Shown here: one piece after another, positions 45,116 to 55,760 of the stretch
Layout: each line of letters opens with the position of its first letter
Position numbering within the stretch: position 1 is the stretch's first letter
DNA from: Butyriboletus loyo
Taxonomy: Eukaryota > Basidiomycota > Agaricomycetes > Boletales > Boletaceae
Assembly: GCA_038093515.1 (NCBI GenBank)
Contig: JBBPSI010000112.1
Location: 20,492 to 84,491 of the forward strand
Length of the DNA: 64,000 nt
Direction: 5' to 3'
Program-made: the position numbers and the translations under genes
The notes under the pieces: model-generated
The model's database searches: none
What the model saw: the letters and a program-made list of their open reading frames with translations, nothing else
Told to the model about the DNA's origin: nothing

Positions 45116-47051
45116 TTATGCGACCACAAAGCGGACCTCACATCCAAGCCCGCTTCGGCCTCGGCCTTCAAAGGCTATACCGAGCATACGTTCCTTGCCA
45201 CACCCGAGCCCGCCTTCGCGCGCTCGCCCTTCCCACTCCTTGCCACGGGCACACATGAGGTTTTGCAAAGCCCTCAAGCGGAGGACCGCGGGGTTTGCGA
45301 CAGGCCGCATACGATATGCCAGCGCAGCAGGTGGTGTACGGGGTCGTAGCGGCGAAGGAAAAATGATAGCATTCTTAGGGACAGGGGGTTTAGGTAGACC
45401 GGTAGTCACCGATGGCTGCGACACAAGCGGAATGAAGTGCACAGGTTCGGAGGTATGACTGATCGGTGTAGTCGCATCCGTAAGCTTTTGAACATCTTTG
45501 GCGAGTGCGCGATAGCCTTCGGGTCGTACCTCCCGCTGACATTGCAATGACCTGCGAGGCTGTGAAGGTGTGACGTGGTCGAGGTAGGGAGATTCTGTAG
45601 TGAATATTGTGGCGGCAATATAGGCTGATTGTAGGCCTTTGGCGGCCTCGACGATGGTGGCGACAGAGCGGGTGACACGCTTCACCAGGGCACCTTTGAG
45701 GCCTCGCGATGAAAAAACTTTGGTAGAAGAGTCGGACGGTGTAACACGCGGGTCATCGTCTTCAGGAGGGGTGTGACCATGATGCGGCAAGATTGGAGGC
45801 GATAAGGGGCTCTCTTCAACAGAGATACGAACAAAAGCGCAATGTGGGTGAAGTTCACGTTGAGTCTCGACAAGAGTGGGAAGAAGACAGGGCTGGGAAG
45901 TGGTGGGGGAAGCTAACATGGGCGAGTCAGGTGTAGTGAGGTCGGTGGCCGTGGAGCGCCAGCTGCCAAAGGAGAGCCATGAGCTGGAGCGGGAGGGGGA
46001 TGCATAAGATGACAAGGATGTGGCTGACGGGATGGAGGGCATAGGGGCGGTAGTAAGGACTGGAGACTTTGAAGTCTGCTGGTCGCGGACCACGTCTTTA
46101 CCCTTGGCCTTTCTTCTCTCTCCTTCTTGCCACTCGACGACCTGGAGAAGATTGTCGAGGAGCTCTGCGCGTACGAAAGCCTTGCGTCGGTGAGGAGGTT
46201 GTGTCACGATAGGCAGGCCGGCAATACGTCTTGCGTCTTCTACACGCTCGGAGGGGTCAAGAGGGAAGAGATTTCCGTTCATGGCATTGATGACCTCTTT
46301 GAAAGAGACGGAACGGTCGTGGGATCCAGGTGAGCGGGCCAGGACCTTGTTGGCAGCCTTGGGTGAACGACAGTGGAGGGATGGGATGAACGGTTTGGAT
46401 GGAGGCATGAAGATATACTGAAAGGGATCTGGGTCTCGCTTGATGGAAAGGGGGGTCTCCAATCGAGACTAGGAATGCGTGATAAGAGCAGGCTAAGGAG
46501 GGGGGATGAGAACGCACCCTGGTAGAACGGTGTTGGAGGTTCTTATACGCAAGGCGGCGACGTTCTTGCTCGAGGGCGTCGTGTTCTCGTCGCTGGAGAG
46601 CGCGGAGTCTTTCTGCATGGAGACGGTTCTTGTCGTCCTCCCAGAGCTTTTCACAAGCTCTGAGACGCTGTGCACGCTGTGATTCGTGCCACCACTGCCT
46701 TTGTCGGCGCCGTGTCTCTTGCACGGCACGCTTGTCGGCGTCGTCGAGGATGAGAGGGCCGGAAGGGGCGAAGCAGACGTCAAAGTCCTCGTCGCGGACC
46801 TGGTCGATTCGGGGATCGGCGTCGTTGGTGACGTGGATGCCTTTAAGTTTCAAGAGGAGGATCTTTGCGAGATGGATGTTGTCGAGGGCGTACGCGACCT
46901 GGACCTGGTCCTCGAGGGACTGGGGTGTGGGGTCGGGGTCGGCGGGGAGAGGGATGGGCCGGGAGGGTGTTCGGGACTGCCTGCGTTCCTCGGATGCTTG
47001 TCTTGCGAGTGCGACGGGGGATATGTGGGGAGATCTGCCGCGGTGCTGCAT
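45116..47051 (-). CDS. Conserved hypothetical fungal protein, basic helical N-terminus and Ser/Pro-rich C-terminus
   Basis: Two exons, joined in phase at STR|SRLETPLS (intron about 46470-46517). The N-terminal exon has LEDQVQVAYALDNIHLAKILLLKLKGI, a compact block ending DEDFDVCFAPSGPLIL, then a long charged helix (RRQRQWWHESQRAQRLRACEKLWEDDK, EHDALEQERRRLAYK). The second exon starts with FQYIFMPPSKPFIPSLH, holds VSFKEVINAMNGNLFPLDPSER, FVRAELLDNLLQVVEW and long Ser/Pro/Thr-rich stretches, and ends with an Arg/Gly-rich tail. I do not recognise a named family; the composition suggests a cytoskeletal or cortical adaptor, but that is a guess. No membrane segment. Confidence 0.62.
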
Positions 47052-47957
47052 CTGTGGAGAGAAAGTTGCAGAGAGGGGGAAAAACGCAGACGGGAGTGGT
47101 CACCTCCGAATCGTTAAAATATGAACCCGATCCCACGCGGTGTGCCTCGAGGCTTTTTTCTTTTATGAGCGCTACTTGAAACAACATGGCGGTGTCTCGT
47201 CCCAATCGTGGACCGTCCACTCGTCCTTGCATCGCCTCGAGGCTACCTTTGTTCACGAACAATCCCCTTTTGTTCACCACCACCACTACCACCACCGTCG
47301 TCGTCGTCCTGTCCCATGTACGCGATCGCACGCACTGTCAACGGCGTGCCTCCTCTGCCATCCATAAACAGCCCAGATGAAATCTTTTAATCGTCCCAAT
47401 CTACCTCCGCTGATCTCACACGTACACACTGATATGCCTTTTACTTGCCCAAGCGTGTTTCCCAAGCCATCCCCATCCCGTATCCCGCTTAGATATATCC
47501 CTTGTCCTACTACCGTCCTTCGGGTCTCTCCTCCCCAATCGAGCTTGCTCAGTCCTTCCGCGTAGCCTCGAGGCATCATTGATAATGAATGGCTCGCACT
47601 GCTCATGAGTACAGCTTCTATCGCTGCCCCATCCGCCGTCCTCCTCTTCTTTGGAATCATTCCTCTTCTCCTCGACCTTTGACAATCTACTCTTGACTTG
47701 ATCGGAGTGTCCACTCATCCGGTATATCACCCTGATCTCCATCTGATGCTCCATCAGGCGCGTCGTTTAGGAATAGCACTTGACTCTTTCGTCGCGAACC
47801 CAACGCAGTGCCATCTTCCCATCTTGGCGTAGAATCTGATTTATTTTCATTTTCTATCATGAGTTGCTTCCTCTAATAAATATCGTGTGACTCGGCCGGC
47901 GTAAGCACTTGGATACCATCCGCTCGAGTTGGCGTTCAACGTAGAACATCGAAGACA
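47052..47957. other. Intergenic region with a short CAC/GTC microsatellite
   Basis: 900 bp. A trinucleotide-type tract of CAC/ACC and GTC units lies at about 47276-47310. It produces long frames in several registers (47140-47390), none of which I accept as genes. Confidence 0.45.
47276..47310 (+). repeat. Imperfect CAC/GTC trinucleotide microsatellite
   Basis: A run of CACCACCACTACCACCACC followed by GTCGTCGTCGTCC, about 35 bp. Confidence 0.8.
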
Positions 47958-47963
47958 TTGACC

Positions 47964-48461
47964 ATGTGTCAAAACTACTTCACTAGAGCAATCCGAGGAT
48001 CATTCACGAATGAAAGTGCGCAGCATCGGGAGAACCACAAAGCTCTCCGTCCATCGAGCCCGAGTTTACTCCGCAGGGCCTCCATTCATCCGATCCCGTC
48101 AATCCAGAGCGACGGAGACGAAAGCGTCGGCGATCCTCTCTCCTGGTCAGTGTTGCCTTTTGATTCCGCATCCGACACTACAACCGTGACCTCCTGCTGG
48201 GTGTCCTACCAAGATGCTTCCTTTACATCCACCAATGGTTCCGCCTACGATGGTTGGCTGGCATGTGATGATTCCGCCGTCCTACGAACGATACAAGAGT
48301 GCTTTCCCGAAGGAGAGCGCGGTGATCCGACATCCTACCACGGATCCTTTCAGAGCATGCAACGACCCGTCCACGTCTGTCTTATGCTACTTGTACTGTT
48401 ATCCAGTCTTTTCCAAATTCCTGTGAGTGATGTGGTCTACAGCGCACAGTTGCGGAAATGA
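47964..48461 (+). CDS. Possible small protein with C-terminal hydrophobic segment (uncertain)
   Basis: A 165-codon frame from ATG 47964, with an in-frame ATG two codons upstream at 47958, in the gap before NVJ2. The protein is Ser-rich with a WLACDDSAVLRTIQECFPEGE block and a 20-residue hydrophobic stretch (VHVCLMLLVLLSSLFQIPV) near its end. A good donor (GTGAGT) follows ATTCCT, so the true 3' end may be spliced. I recognise no family. It may be a lineage-specific gene or an upstream frame of the NVJ2 transcript; coding status is unproven. Confidence 0.3.
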   Translation: MCQNYFTRAIRGSFTNESAQHRENHKALRPSSPSLLRRASIHPIPSIQSDGDESVGDPLSWSVLPFDSASDTTTVTSCWVSYQDASFTSTNGSAYDGWLACDDSAVLRTIQECFPEGERGDPTSYHGSFQSMQRPVHVCLMLLVLLSSLFQIPVSDVVYSAQLRK

Positions 48462-48606
48462 GACACTACACCGTACACGTGTAAGGTGCATGTGGGAAAA
48501 CGGAGTGTACACACATTTGCAAGTCGCTGCGTTGGTCACCTCCGCCCGTCGGGTTTCCCTTCCTCTTACCCTCAGCGCGTTCCGTGCGCACCCACTACAA
48601 ATCTTC

Positions 48607-51600
48607 ATGTCTTTTCGCGCACTCTTGTATGCATATGTACTCGGCGGTCTAACGTTCATCCCCCTCGTCATATTCACCTTCATCTTCATCACCATCTACA
48701 CCTCTGTCCCAGTACCCGACCCTGACACAACCAAGAATGCCAAACCGCATCCTCTGGAACGCAGCGACCACGATCACCCCCAAACTCTCTCAGAATCTGT
48801 CAACGAGTCGCCCTGCGACGTGAACGACCTCCCGCGGACACGTAAAGGCTGGCTCATGGTCCGACGCACCTTTGAAGAGTCCTCTTCCGACGGTTCGTAC
48901 GTGACCTTGGTTAAATCGTACCTCGATTCGCGCTCGAAAGACCCCAAGCGGTCGCGCCCAAAGGACATGTGGTACGTCGTCCTCAAGGGCAAGGTCATGT
49001 ATTTATATGAAGATGAGGGTATGACCGAGTGCGAGGCGGCGGTGGAGTTGAGTGGTCATGACGTGGTGGTCTATCCCGAAGGCTTGCTGGACGGGGAGTT
49101 GTTCACGCGGCGGAACGCCATTTGTTTGAAGCCTCGGCCCACGGGCGCCGAGAATGGCTCGCCGAGCGTGTCGAAGGAGACGGTGTTTGGAAACGGAGAA
49201 CAGAACGAGCAGGCGGATGGGGACCACGCGGAGAAGCGGGAACAGGACGAGAAGAATAGAGAGGTCGCGCAGGAAGAGACTCCCGTGGCGCCTTGGTTCA
49301 TCTTTGTCCGGTCCTGCATCGACATGGAGGACTGGTATCTGGCTCTCGTCCACGCATCCGACCATCCACCAGGGACGCCAACGCTGAGTCCCCTCAAGCC
49401 CGTGTTCTTGCCATCCGAAATGAACTCCTTGGTCGCTACGCTGGACGAACAGCCGGACATCATCCCAATGCGATGGTTCAACGCGTTGTTGGGACGCGTC
49501 TTTTATAGCTTTTACAGGACGCAGACGCTGGAGTCGTACATCATCGGCCGTCTCATGAAGAAGTTATCCAAAGTCAAGCGTCCCGCTTTTCTCTCGGACG
49601 TCGCTGTGACCCAGTTCTCGGTCGGTAACAAGGCGCCGACGTTTAGCAAACCTATGCTCAAGGAACTCACCAAGGAGGGCGACGCGTCGTTGGAGGTGGG
49701 CCTCTCGTATAAAGGCGAGATTCGTGCCACCGTTGAGGCGACTGCTGTGATCAATCTCGGGGCACGCTTTAAGTCGTATACCGTCAAACTCGTCTTGGCT
49801 GTGGTGCTTCGCGAGATCGAAGGCAACCTTCTCGTCAAGGTGAAACGCCCTCCCAGTAGCCGCATATGGTATGCCTTCACGAAGCCGCCGCGCATGGTCG
49901 TGAACGTCGAGCCCATTGTGAGCGACCGACAGATTACTTGGAGCATGATTCTGAATACCATCGAAACAAAAATCGAGGAGATCGTGAGTGAGCATGAAAC
50001 TGATGCACTGGCGTGGACTCTGAACGTTGAACAGATCATCGACTCTGTAGTGCTCCCCAATATGGACGATATCAGTTTCTTCGACAGCGTCGAGTACAAA
50101 CATCGTGGGGGACTATGGGCTGACGCCGCACGTTTGGACAAACCGGCGACAGAGCCGGCTCTTTCGGAGGTTGCCACCAAACCCTCCACTCACGTTGTAG
50201 GCTCCCATCCATCAGAAGAGACAGTACCATCCACCCTTGTGCGTGCCCCATTCACAGAGGAGTCGGTGACGGAGGCACCGTCACCGGACAGCATACCCAT
50301 TGTTCGCCCTGTAACCACATCGTCAGAGAAAACTTCTACAACAGCTAGGCGACGTTCTTGGTTCTCTTCTGGTACAGACATCGAACCTCATTATGAACAT
50401 GCAAGGGAAGTGGAGGAAGAAGTCGTGCGTGGCAGGAGAGAACGAAGCGTACAACAGGAGGGTAGTCTCACTCCTCTACCTGATGCCGCCATACAACCTT
50501 CGGACGTGTCGGACAATGACCAGGATGCCCATGAATATCTCTCCCCACGTTCGCCATCCGGCCACTCACATACGCACTCAAGGTCGTCGCGTGCTCACTC
50601 TATTTCATCTTCGGCAGGCGGTGACGACCCTTCCAACTACCTCTCCGACACAAGCGCGAGCTCCAAGAGTCCGCGCCACTCACTGGGGACGTCCGCCACG
50701 AGCTCATTCTTGTCCACGCTCAAGTCAAAGGCTGGGGACAAACAAGCACTCAGTAATACAGCTAAAGAAGCCATGAGGAAATGGGGCGTTTGGGGCTTGA
50801 AGAAAGATAATGGTGGGAATCCGTCTCCAGATGACATTTCCGACGTGGGTCCATCTGATCACCGGCCACGGACCGAAGGCACACATGGTCGCCAAAGTTA
50901 TGCGGACATGCGTGCAGCGGTGATAGAACGAAGAGAACGAGAACAGTCGGAAGGGATCAACGGAAGTGCATCGCCCATTCCCATCCCTCAAGGAAGTGGC
51001 AGAGAGAAGGGGAGGTCGCCCAGCATGTCAGGTGGTGGCATGACTTCGTATTCGAACGGATCGACCTCTCCAGGCTTGTCACGCTCGTTGGGCGACAACG
51101 TGTCGAATGATCCTTTTAAAGACCGCGATTTCACAGAAGCCGCGGAGGAAAACCCTGCACCGTCATTGATTCACACTCAGCCCTCCCAAGCACGCACGAT
51201 GACGATCCCAGGAATCCATGCGAGTCACAGAGGCGAAGTGATGTCCATGGGAAACGTAGCACCTGTTTCGCTTGCCTCCGAAAGCAAGCCCAAGGGTCCG
51301 ACGATCCAGAGCATGTATCGTTTATGGAAGAGCCCCATTTTGACAGGACAGTCGAGTCAAGAAGCGCAGACGTCGTCTTCCAGCTCACCTGGGCGTGACG
51401 AAGCGAACGATCGAAATTGTGATGTGGCTCCGTTATCTCTCACACCCGAAGTGATTTCTCCTCCTTCGCGTCCTGTTCCACCGCCCTTGCCTCCTCGGAC
51501 CATTTCTTCTGTCGCTGTGAGGCACGCAGCAGAAACGGCGGATGATTCCGCCACCTCGTCGGCCTCGGAGGCGCTCAAGTCGATTGCATCCAGAGATGAA

Positions 51601-51741
51601 ACACGAAGGCTGTCGATTGAAATCAATATTCCGAACGACGGAGAGTCGGCGGTGCCTTTGGGGACATCGGAGGTGACTTCGACTACGGTACCTACCACGA
51701 GCCCGGATAGGAAGCCTCCTTTACCACCTCGGAGAGTGTGA
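48607..51741 (+). CDS. NVJ2: Nvj2-type lipid-transfer protein (TM, PH and SMP domains)
   Basis: Nvj2 sits in the ER membrane at nucleus-vacuole or ER-Golgi contacts and moves lipids, ceramide included, through an SMP-LTD tube. One exon of 1044 codons. MSFRALLYAYVLGG opens an N-terminal membrane helix (TFIPLVIFTFIFITIYTSV). A PH-like domain follows (GWLMVRRTFEE, DMWYVVLKGKVMYLYEDE, PWFIFVRSCIDMEDWYLAL) with a disordered charged loop. The SMP domain runs from about residue 280 to 500: WFNALLGRVFYSFYRTQTLE, FLSDVAVTQFSVGNKAP, ISFFDSVEYK. The last 540 residues are disordered, Ser/Thr/His/Pro-rich, with PPLPPRT and a C-terminal PPLPPRRV. The upstream in-frame extension to 48427 is not needed, since ATG 48607 starts directly before the membrane helix. 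The intronless state contrasts with its neighbours. Confidence 0.92.
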   Translation: MSFRALLYAYVLGGLTFIPLVIFTFIFITIYTSVPVPDPDTTKNAKPHPLERSDHDHPQTLSESVNESPCDVNDLPRTRKGWLMVRRTFEESSSDGSYVTLVKSYLDSRSKDPKRSRPKDMWYVVLKGKVMYLYEDEGMTECEAAVELSGHDVVVYPEGLLDGELFTRRNAICLKPRPTGAENGSPSVSKETVFGNGEQNEQADGDHAEKREQDEKNREVAQEETPVAPWFIFVRSCIDMEDWYLALVHASDHPPGTPTLSPLKPVFLPSEMNSLVATLDEQPDIIPMRWFNALLGRVFYSFYRTQTLESYIIGRLMKKLSKVKRPAFLSDVAVTQFSVGNKAPTFSKPMLKELTKEGDASLEVGLSYKGEIRATVEATAVINLGARFKSYTVKLVLAVVLREIEGNLLVKVKRPPSSRIWYAFTKPPRMVVNVEPIVSDRQITWSMILNTIETKIEEIVSEHETDALAWTLNVEQIIDSVVLPNMDDISFFDSVEYKHRGGLWADAARLDKPATEPALSEVATKPSTHVVGSHPSEETVPSTLVRAPFTEESVTEAPSPDSIPIVRPVTTSSEKTSTTARRRSWFSSGTDIEPHYEHAREVEEEVVRGRRERSVQQEGSLTPLPDAAIQPSDVSDNDQDAHEYLSPRSPSGHSHTHSRSSRAHSISSSAGGDDPSNYLSDTSASSKSPRHSLGTSATSSFLSTLKSKAGDKQALSNTAKEAMRKWGVWGLKKDNGGNPSPDDISDVGPSDHRPRTEGTHGRQSYADMRAAVIERREREQSEGINGSASPIPIPQGSGREKGRSPSMSGGGMTSYSNGSTSPGLSRSLGDNVSNDPFKDRDFTEAAEENPAPSLIHTQPSQARTMTIPGIHASHRGEVMSMGNVAPVSLASESKPKGPTIQSMYRLWKSPILTGQSSQEAQTSSSSSPGRDEANDRNCDVAPLSLTPEVISPPSRPVPPPLPPRTISSVAVRHAAETADDSATSSASEALKSIASRDETRRLSIEINIPNDGESAVPLGTSEVTSTTVPTTSPDRKPPLPPRRV

Positions 51742-52163
51742 CGGTATCGCTTGCAATGTTTCTCGTCATGTTTATTGTCTCTCCTTGGATGTAGTATTAT
51801 TTTATTGCTCGCGTTGGAGTTTTTCGCGATGGCCCGGCAGACTCGGTTGAGGTGTCAACTAGGGGCTGTGCGTACGTTACCAAGGCTTCGACTTGACTGA
51901 CACACTTCAACTTGATTGGACTGTCATCCTCGAATATAAGTACGGGCGCATCGATCAGAACGAGCGGACTGAATCAGTGCAGGGAAGTTGCGGCGAGGGA
52001 TGATAGTAGTGAGACAGTGGCAGACGGTTTTACGGGATCGTATTCACGTTAAGCGGCCGACTCGAATCCTCGCTATATTTATTTTATTTTTCTGCTCCTG
52101 ACCGGATCCATTTCACGACTCTTCTTCTTCGTCTCCTTCTTCGACTTGTCAGGATATCCTCAC
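51742..52163. other. Intergenic region between two plus-strand genes
   Basis: 420 bp. It contains a TATTTATTTTATTTT stretch and CT-rich tract (about 52070-52145) just before the next start codon, typical of a promoter and leader. No gene seen. Confidence 0.45.
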
Positions 52164-55100
52164 ATGGCTGCTACACCTCCACGACCCGCCTCCCCTGCCT
52201 CACGTCCGCTGGTTGTCCCCAAGTCGGGCCATGCTCTCCAAATCTCGCCAAACCTCGAGGCCTTACTCGAGCACGATGAGCTCACGCGCCGCAGTAGCGG
52301 CTCGCCAACGAGTTCATACTGTACCACGACTTCACCAGAATTTCTCATCAGCCTGCCGCCGCCCCCGCCGCGAAAAGCGAAGATTAGTCTAAGGACAGGT
52401 CAGCGTGAACAGGAGCCAATTCCCACGATGCGTAGCAAGGAAATAGTGCAGCGGAAGAAGATTGGCTCTGATTTCTGGCCTGGTGCGCTTCCCAAGACGT
52501 CTCCGCCAGATGGCAACGCTGCGGGCCAACCAATGTCGGCCTCTTCTTCTCGACCAGTGACCTCAAATCCATATCTCAATCCCACCCCAATATTAAGACC
52601 TATCAATACACCACCCCACTCGGATTCCGGTATGGTTTGACCCGTGATGTTCCTGGTTGGCGTTCACCCCTCTTTGCAGATGAACATCCGACTCCGAAAC
52701 AATCCGAGAAGTCGTTTCCGGCCGAGATGCGGGGCAGTGCAAGTGTGTCAGATCCCTCTCACCGTCCGTCAAAAGTCGAAAAAATACTGTGGATGAGTCG
52801 CGATTCTCTCCACCTCTTCGGGTCCGCCAATGGGTTGCGTCGCAACGACCGTGCCGAATGTGGCGACGTTGATGCGGTGCCAGGTAACCCGATCACTTGG
52901 GTGTGATAGTTGCGTTAGCTGAATTTCGCAACCATAGATAGACAAATGAGACAGCTGCCTGTCACCCCTACTCAAACCGTCCCTGTTAGACCACCATCCA
53001 GGTCTGGTGACAACGATACAACCACTGCCCTCTGTTCTTGTGTTGGCGAGTCAATTAGCATCCCATCGCGACAGTTGTCATCCAAGTCTGCTGCATCGAA
53101 TCCACAGCAAGGACCACTCGCTCATCCATTCGAAACCGCTCCAACACCCTCGCATTCAACCACCTCCGAGTCAGGCTCAATCAACGACCGAACAACTCCC
53201 AGCACAGCACAACTCCTACCTCGCCTATCTTTACCTTCTACTTCCATGTCTCGTCATTCATCGCCACGACTCCCGTCCGTTGATAGTCTCACCACCCGCG
53301 ATTATCTATCCTTCATTGATTTCTGTTCTTCATCTACGCCTGACGAATCGAATTCTTGCAATATTCTGGATCACTCTCAGGAAATCTCTTCATCTCGTCC
53401 TCAACCTCAATCGATCACCATTCCCCCTTCCAGCCTCTACTCTACCTCGCGTCATAATCTTTCATCAAGCTCTCTTGCGAGCATGAGATTCGCTCCTCCG
53501 AGCCCTACATCTCTTACTGTACATCAACTGTCTCCAATGTATTCCCCCTCAAACATATCTTCGTCTTCTGTCCCTCTCTCGTCCATGACGTTTTCCCTAC
53601 CTAGTCCCTTCGCCGCGGAACGTATCCCTCCCACACGGTTGCAACCGCTCTCAGGGCCGCCTTCCCCCTACTCCCCCCTCGAGTTCGCACCGCCACCTAG
53701 TTCCCCACAAGAAATCATCGACAAACCCTCAGCGCCAGAGTTAGTTTCCGAGCGTGGCAGGAGGCTCAAGTCAAAGAAGCGCGCAGTGTCTTTGTCGCCG
53801 CACCCTGTTCGTCATTCACTATCACCACTACCCCCTACGACGAATCAACTCGATGCAAATCAGCGAGCAGACCGTATTCGGCGAAATCGTAAGCTCGCTC
53901 GCGTTTTCGGCAGGATGCCAGGTACGGAGGCGCCAGGCGCCGATCCAGACGAGCCCCGCGTATCAAAGAAGTTGCATTCACCTTCGTTGGCAGCCTTCCT
54001 CGCGAAGCAGAAAAACCACCGGCATGCCGTGTCAGTCTCGGTCTCTCTCAAAGCTTCTGGTTTGAAGACAGAGCCTTCGACTCCATGGCAGACGGATGAC
54101 CTTTGGTCTCCGGGTGGTCGCAGACACTCGACTCCTTTGTCGGCGAGTTCTTTTAGGTTGTATACGGATGACGAGGAAGATGGGACGGCAGCAAAAAGCC
54201 CTCTTGGCTTGCGTGACCTCATGGATTCGCCGGAAGTTGCATCTACGAGATCGTTTATCGATCTATCAGATGAGGAGATCCATGATGATCATTTGTCGGG
54301 CTTCTCGTTCGATCCACACCAGAATATGCGCAGATATCTGCACCAGAGCAGTTCGACGCCTTCTCTCGTCGAGCCGCTTGATTCCGAGGCACAAGTCGAA
54401 GCCGAACGGCGACAAAAACGAGAAAAGTTGGCAAGGCTCCATCGTTTCCTTGGCTCGTCTGTTCCTCCGGAGGCTGTCAATGGCAGTGTATTTGGACCGC
54501 CTCTGCCCCCCCTTGCGAGTCCGACGAGCCGCGAAGAATCCAACCGCGAGCATTGGCTTCGCGGGAACAAGAAAGCAGCTTCAGATGACTTTGACCGTGG
54601 CAGGGAGGTGTTGGACGAAAGGGAGAAGGCCCTCAACGTCCGCCGGGCGCAGAAAATGGAAAGGGTTCGTGTTGCCGTCTCCTTGTACATTTAACACTAC
54701 TGACGCGATCTACAGGTATTCGGTACTCCGCCACCCCAGGTGCTTTTTCATACCCGCCCGAGTCGCCCGACAGTTCCAGTTTCTCAACCGGCGTCACCTA
54801 CCGGTCTCACTCCCTACGTTTTAACTCTGGATATTTCTTCCCAGTCTCGCAACCCTAACCAATCTGCGTACATGGGCAAGACAAGCAATCGCCGTCCATC
54901 GGATTCTTCGAGATGTTTATTGCCTCATTATGAAGACACCCCTCAATCCAGCCCTTCCTCGTTCGCGCTGTCCTTCACTGATTCATTTTCCGAAACGTTG
55001 TCAGGGTTCCAACAAGTTCTGGCCCAATCTTCTGTGTATCTCAACTATCAGCATTCTTTGAATTCCTTGGTTGACATTATTGATCGGGTACGTGTTTGTA

Positions 55101-55613
55101 GTTTGACTTTTCTATCTAGATGCACTTATGCTCGCCGAAGGACGATCGCAGGTCTCTTGTTGAACTTCACCGTTTCCTTCATGGGGAAGTCGACGAGTCA
55201 CCGTCAGAGGAGGAAGTGCTGGAAGTGCCAGTGAACCCTTGCTGTGTTTCGAATGCGTCTTCCCTCAAGTCGGAACGACGACACTCGCTTCCGTCCAACG
55301 CGTCCACGATATCGCTATCATCTGAATTCCATGCTCCTCCAAAGACGTCGCGGTTCCAGATTCGCCGACGAAAAGTAGCCAAGTTGGCCCACTTTTTCGG
55401 AGTCGATTATCGAGAACTGATCCATGACATTCTGGAGAGCATCGAGAAAGGCGTCGAGGAGGAACGCAACTACGGCACGCTGCAGCCTCAGGAGGCTGAG
55501 GTAAGTATACCCCCGCCTTTGTCTACCTGTTCGGGAAGCTCACCCGGAATGTCTAGGTGTTAATGCACCGAGTGCGGAGCCTCAGAACGATACGAGACCT
55601 CGTTAATATGTAG
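52164..55613 (+). CDS. Large disordered fungal protein with repeated (R/K)KLA-x3-F(G/L) motifs
   Basis: Start MAATPPRPASPASRP; six or more exons with phases that agree (DSG|DEHPTP, AVP|DRQMRQ, KMER|VFGTPPP, IIDR|DDRRSLV). Most of it is Ser/Pro-rich. Three related motifs stand out in folded-looking islands: RNRKLARVFGRMPGTEAP, REKLARLHRFLGSSVPPE (followed by VNGSVFG), and RRKVAKLAHFFGVDYRELI, the last leading into a helix HDILESIEKGVEEERNYG. The last intron (donor GTAAGT at 55501, acceptor CTAG) gives a C-terminus VLMHRVRSLRTIRDLVNM ending at TAG 55613; unspliced reading would stop at 55563. No named family is recognised. A role in signalling or polarity scaffolding can be imagined but not supported. 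Confidence 0.65.
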
Positions 55614-55760
55614 TTTCTTGGTTATATACCCATTTTTCATCATGTATAGTTACTCTTTCATCAGTCACATCGGCATTTGACAAGTCGCATACCATATAAT
55701 CACATTAATGAATTCCAGTCAATATCATCAGAACAATGGGGGATGCTACAAAGGAGGGTA

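Noticed and set aside
47140..47390. Overlapping frames encoding His/Thr or Val/Arg runs
   Set aside because: Produced by the CAC/GTC microsatellite, not coding.
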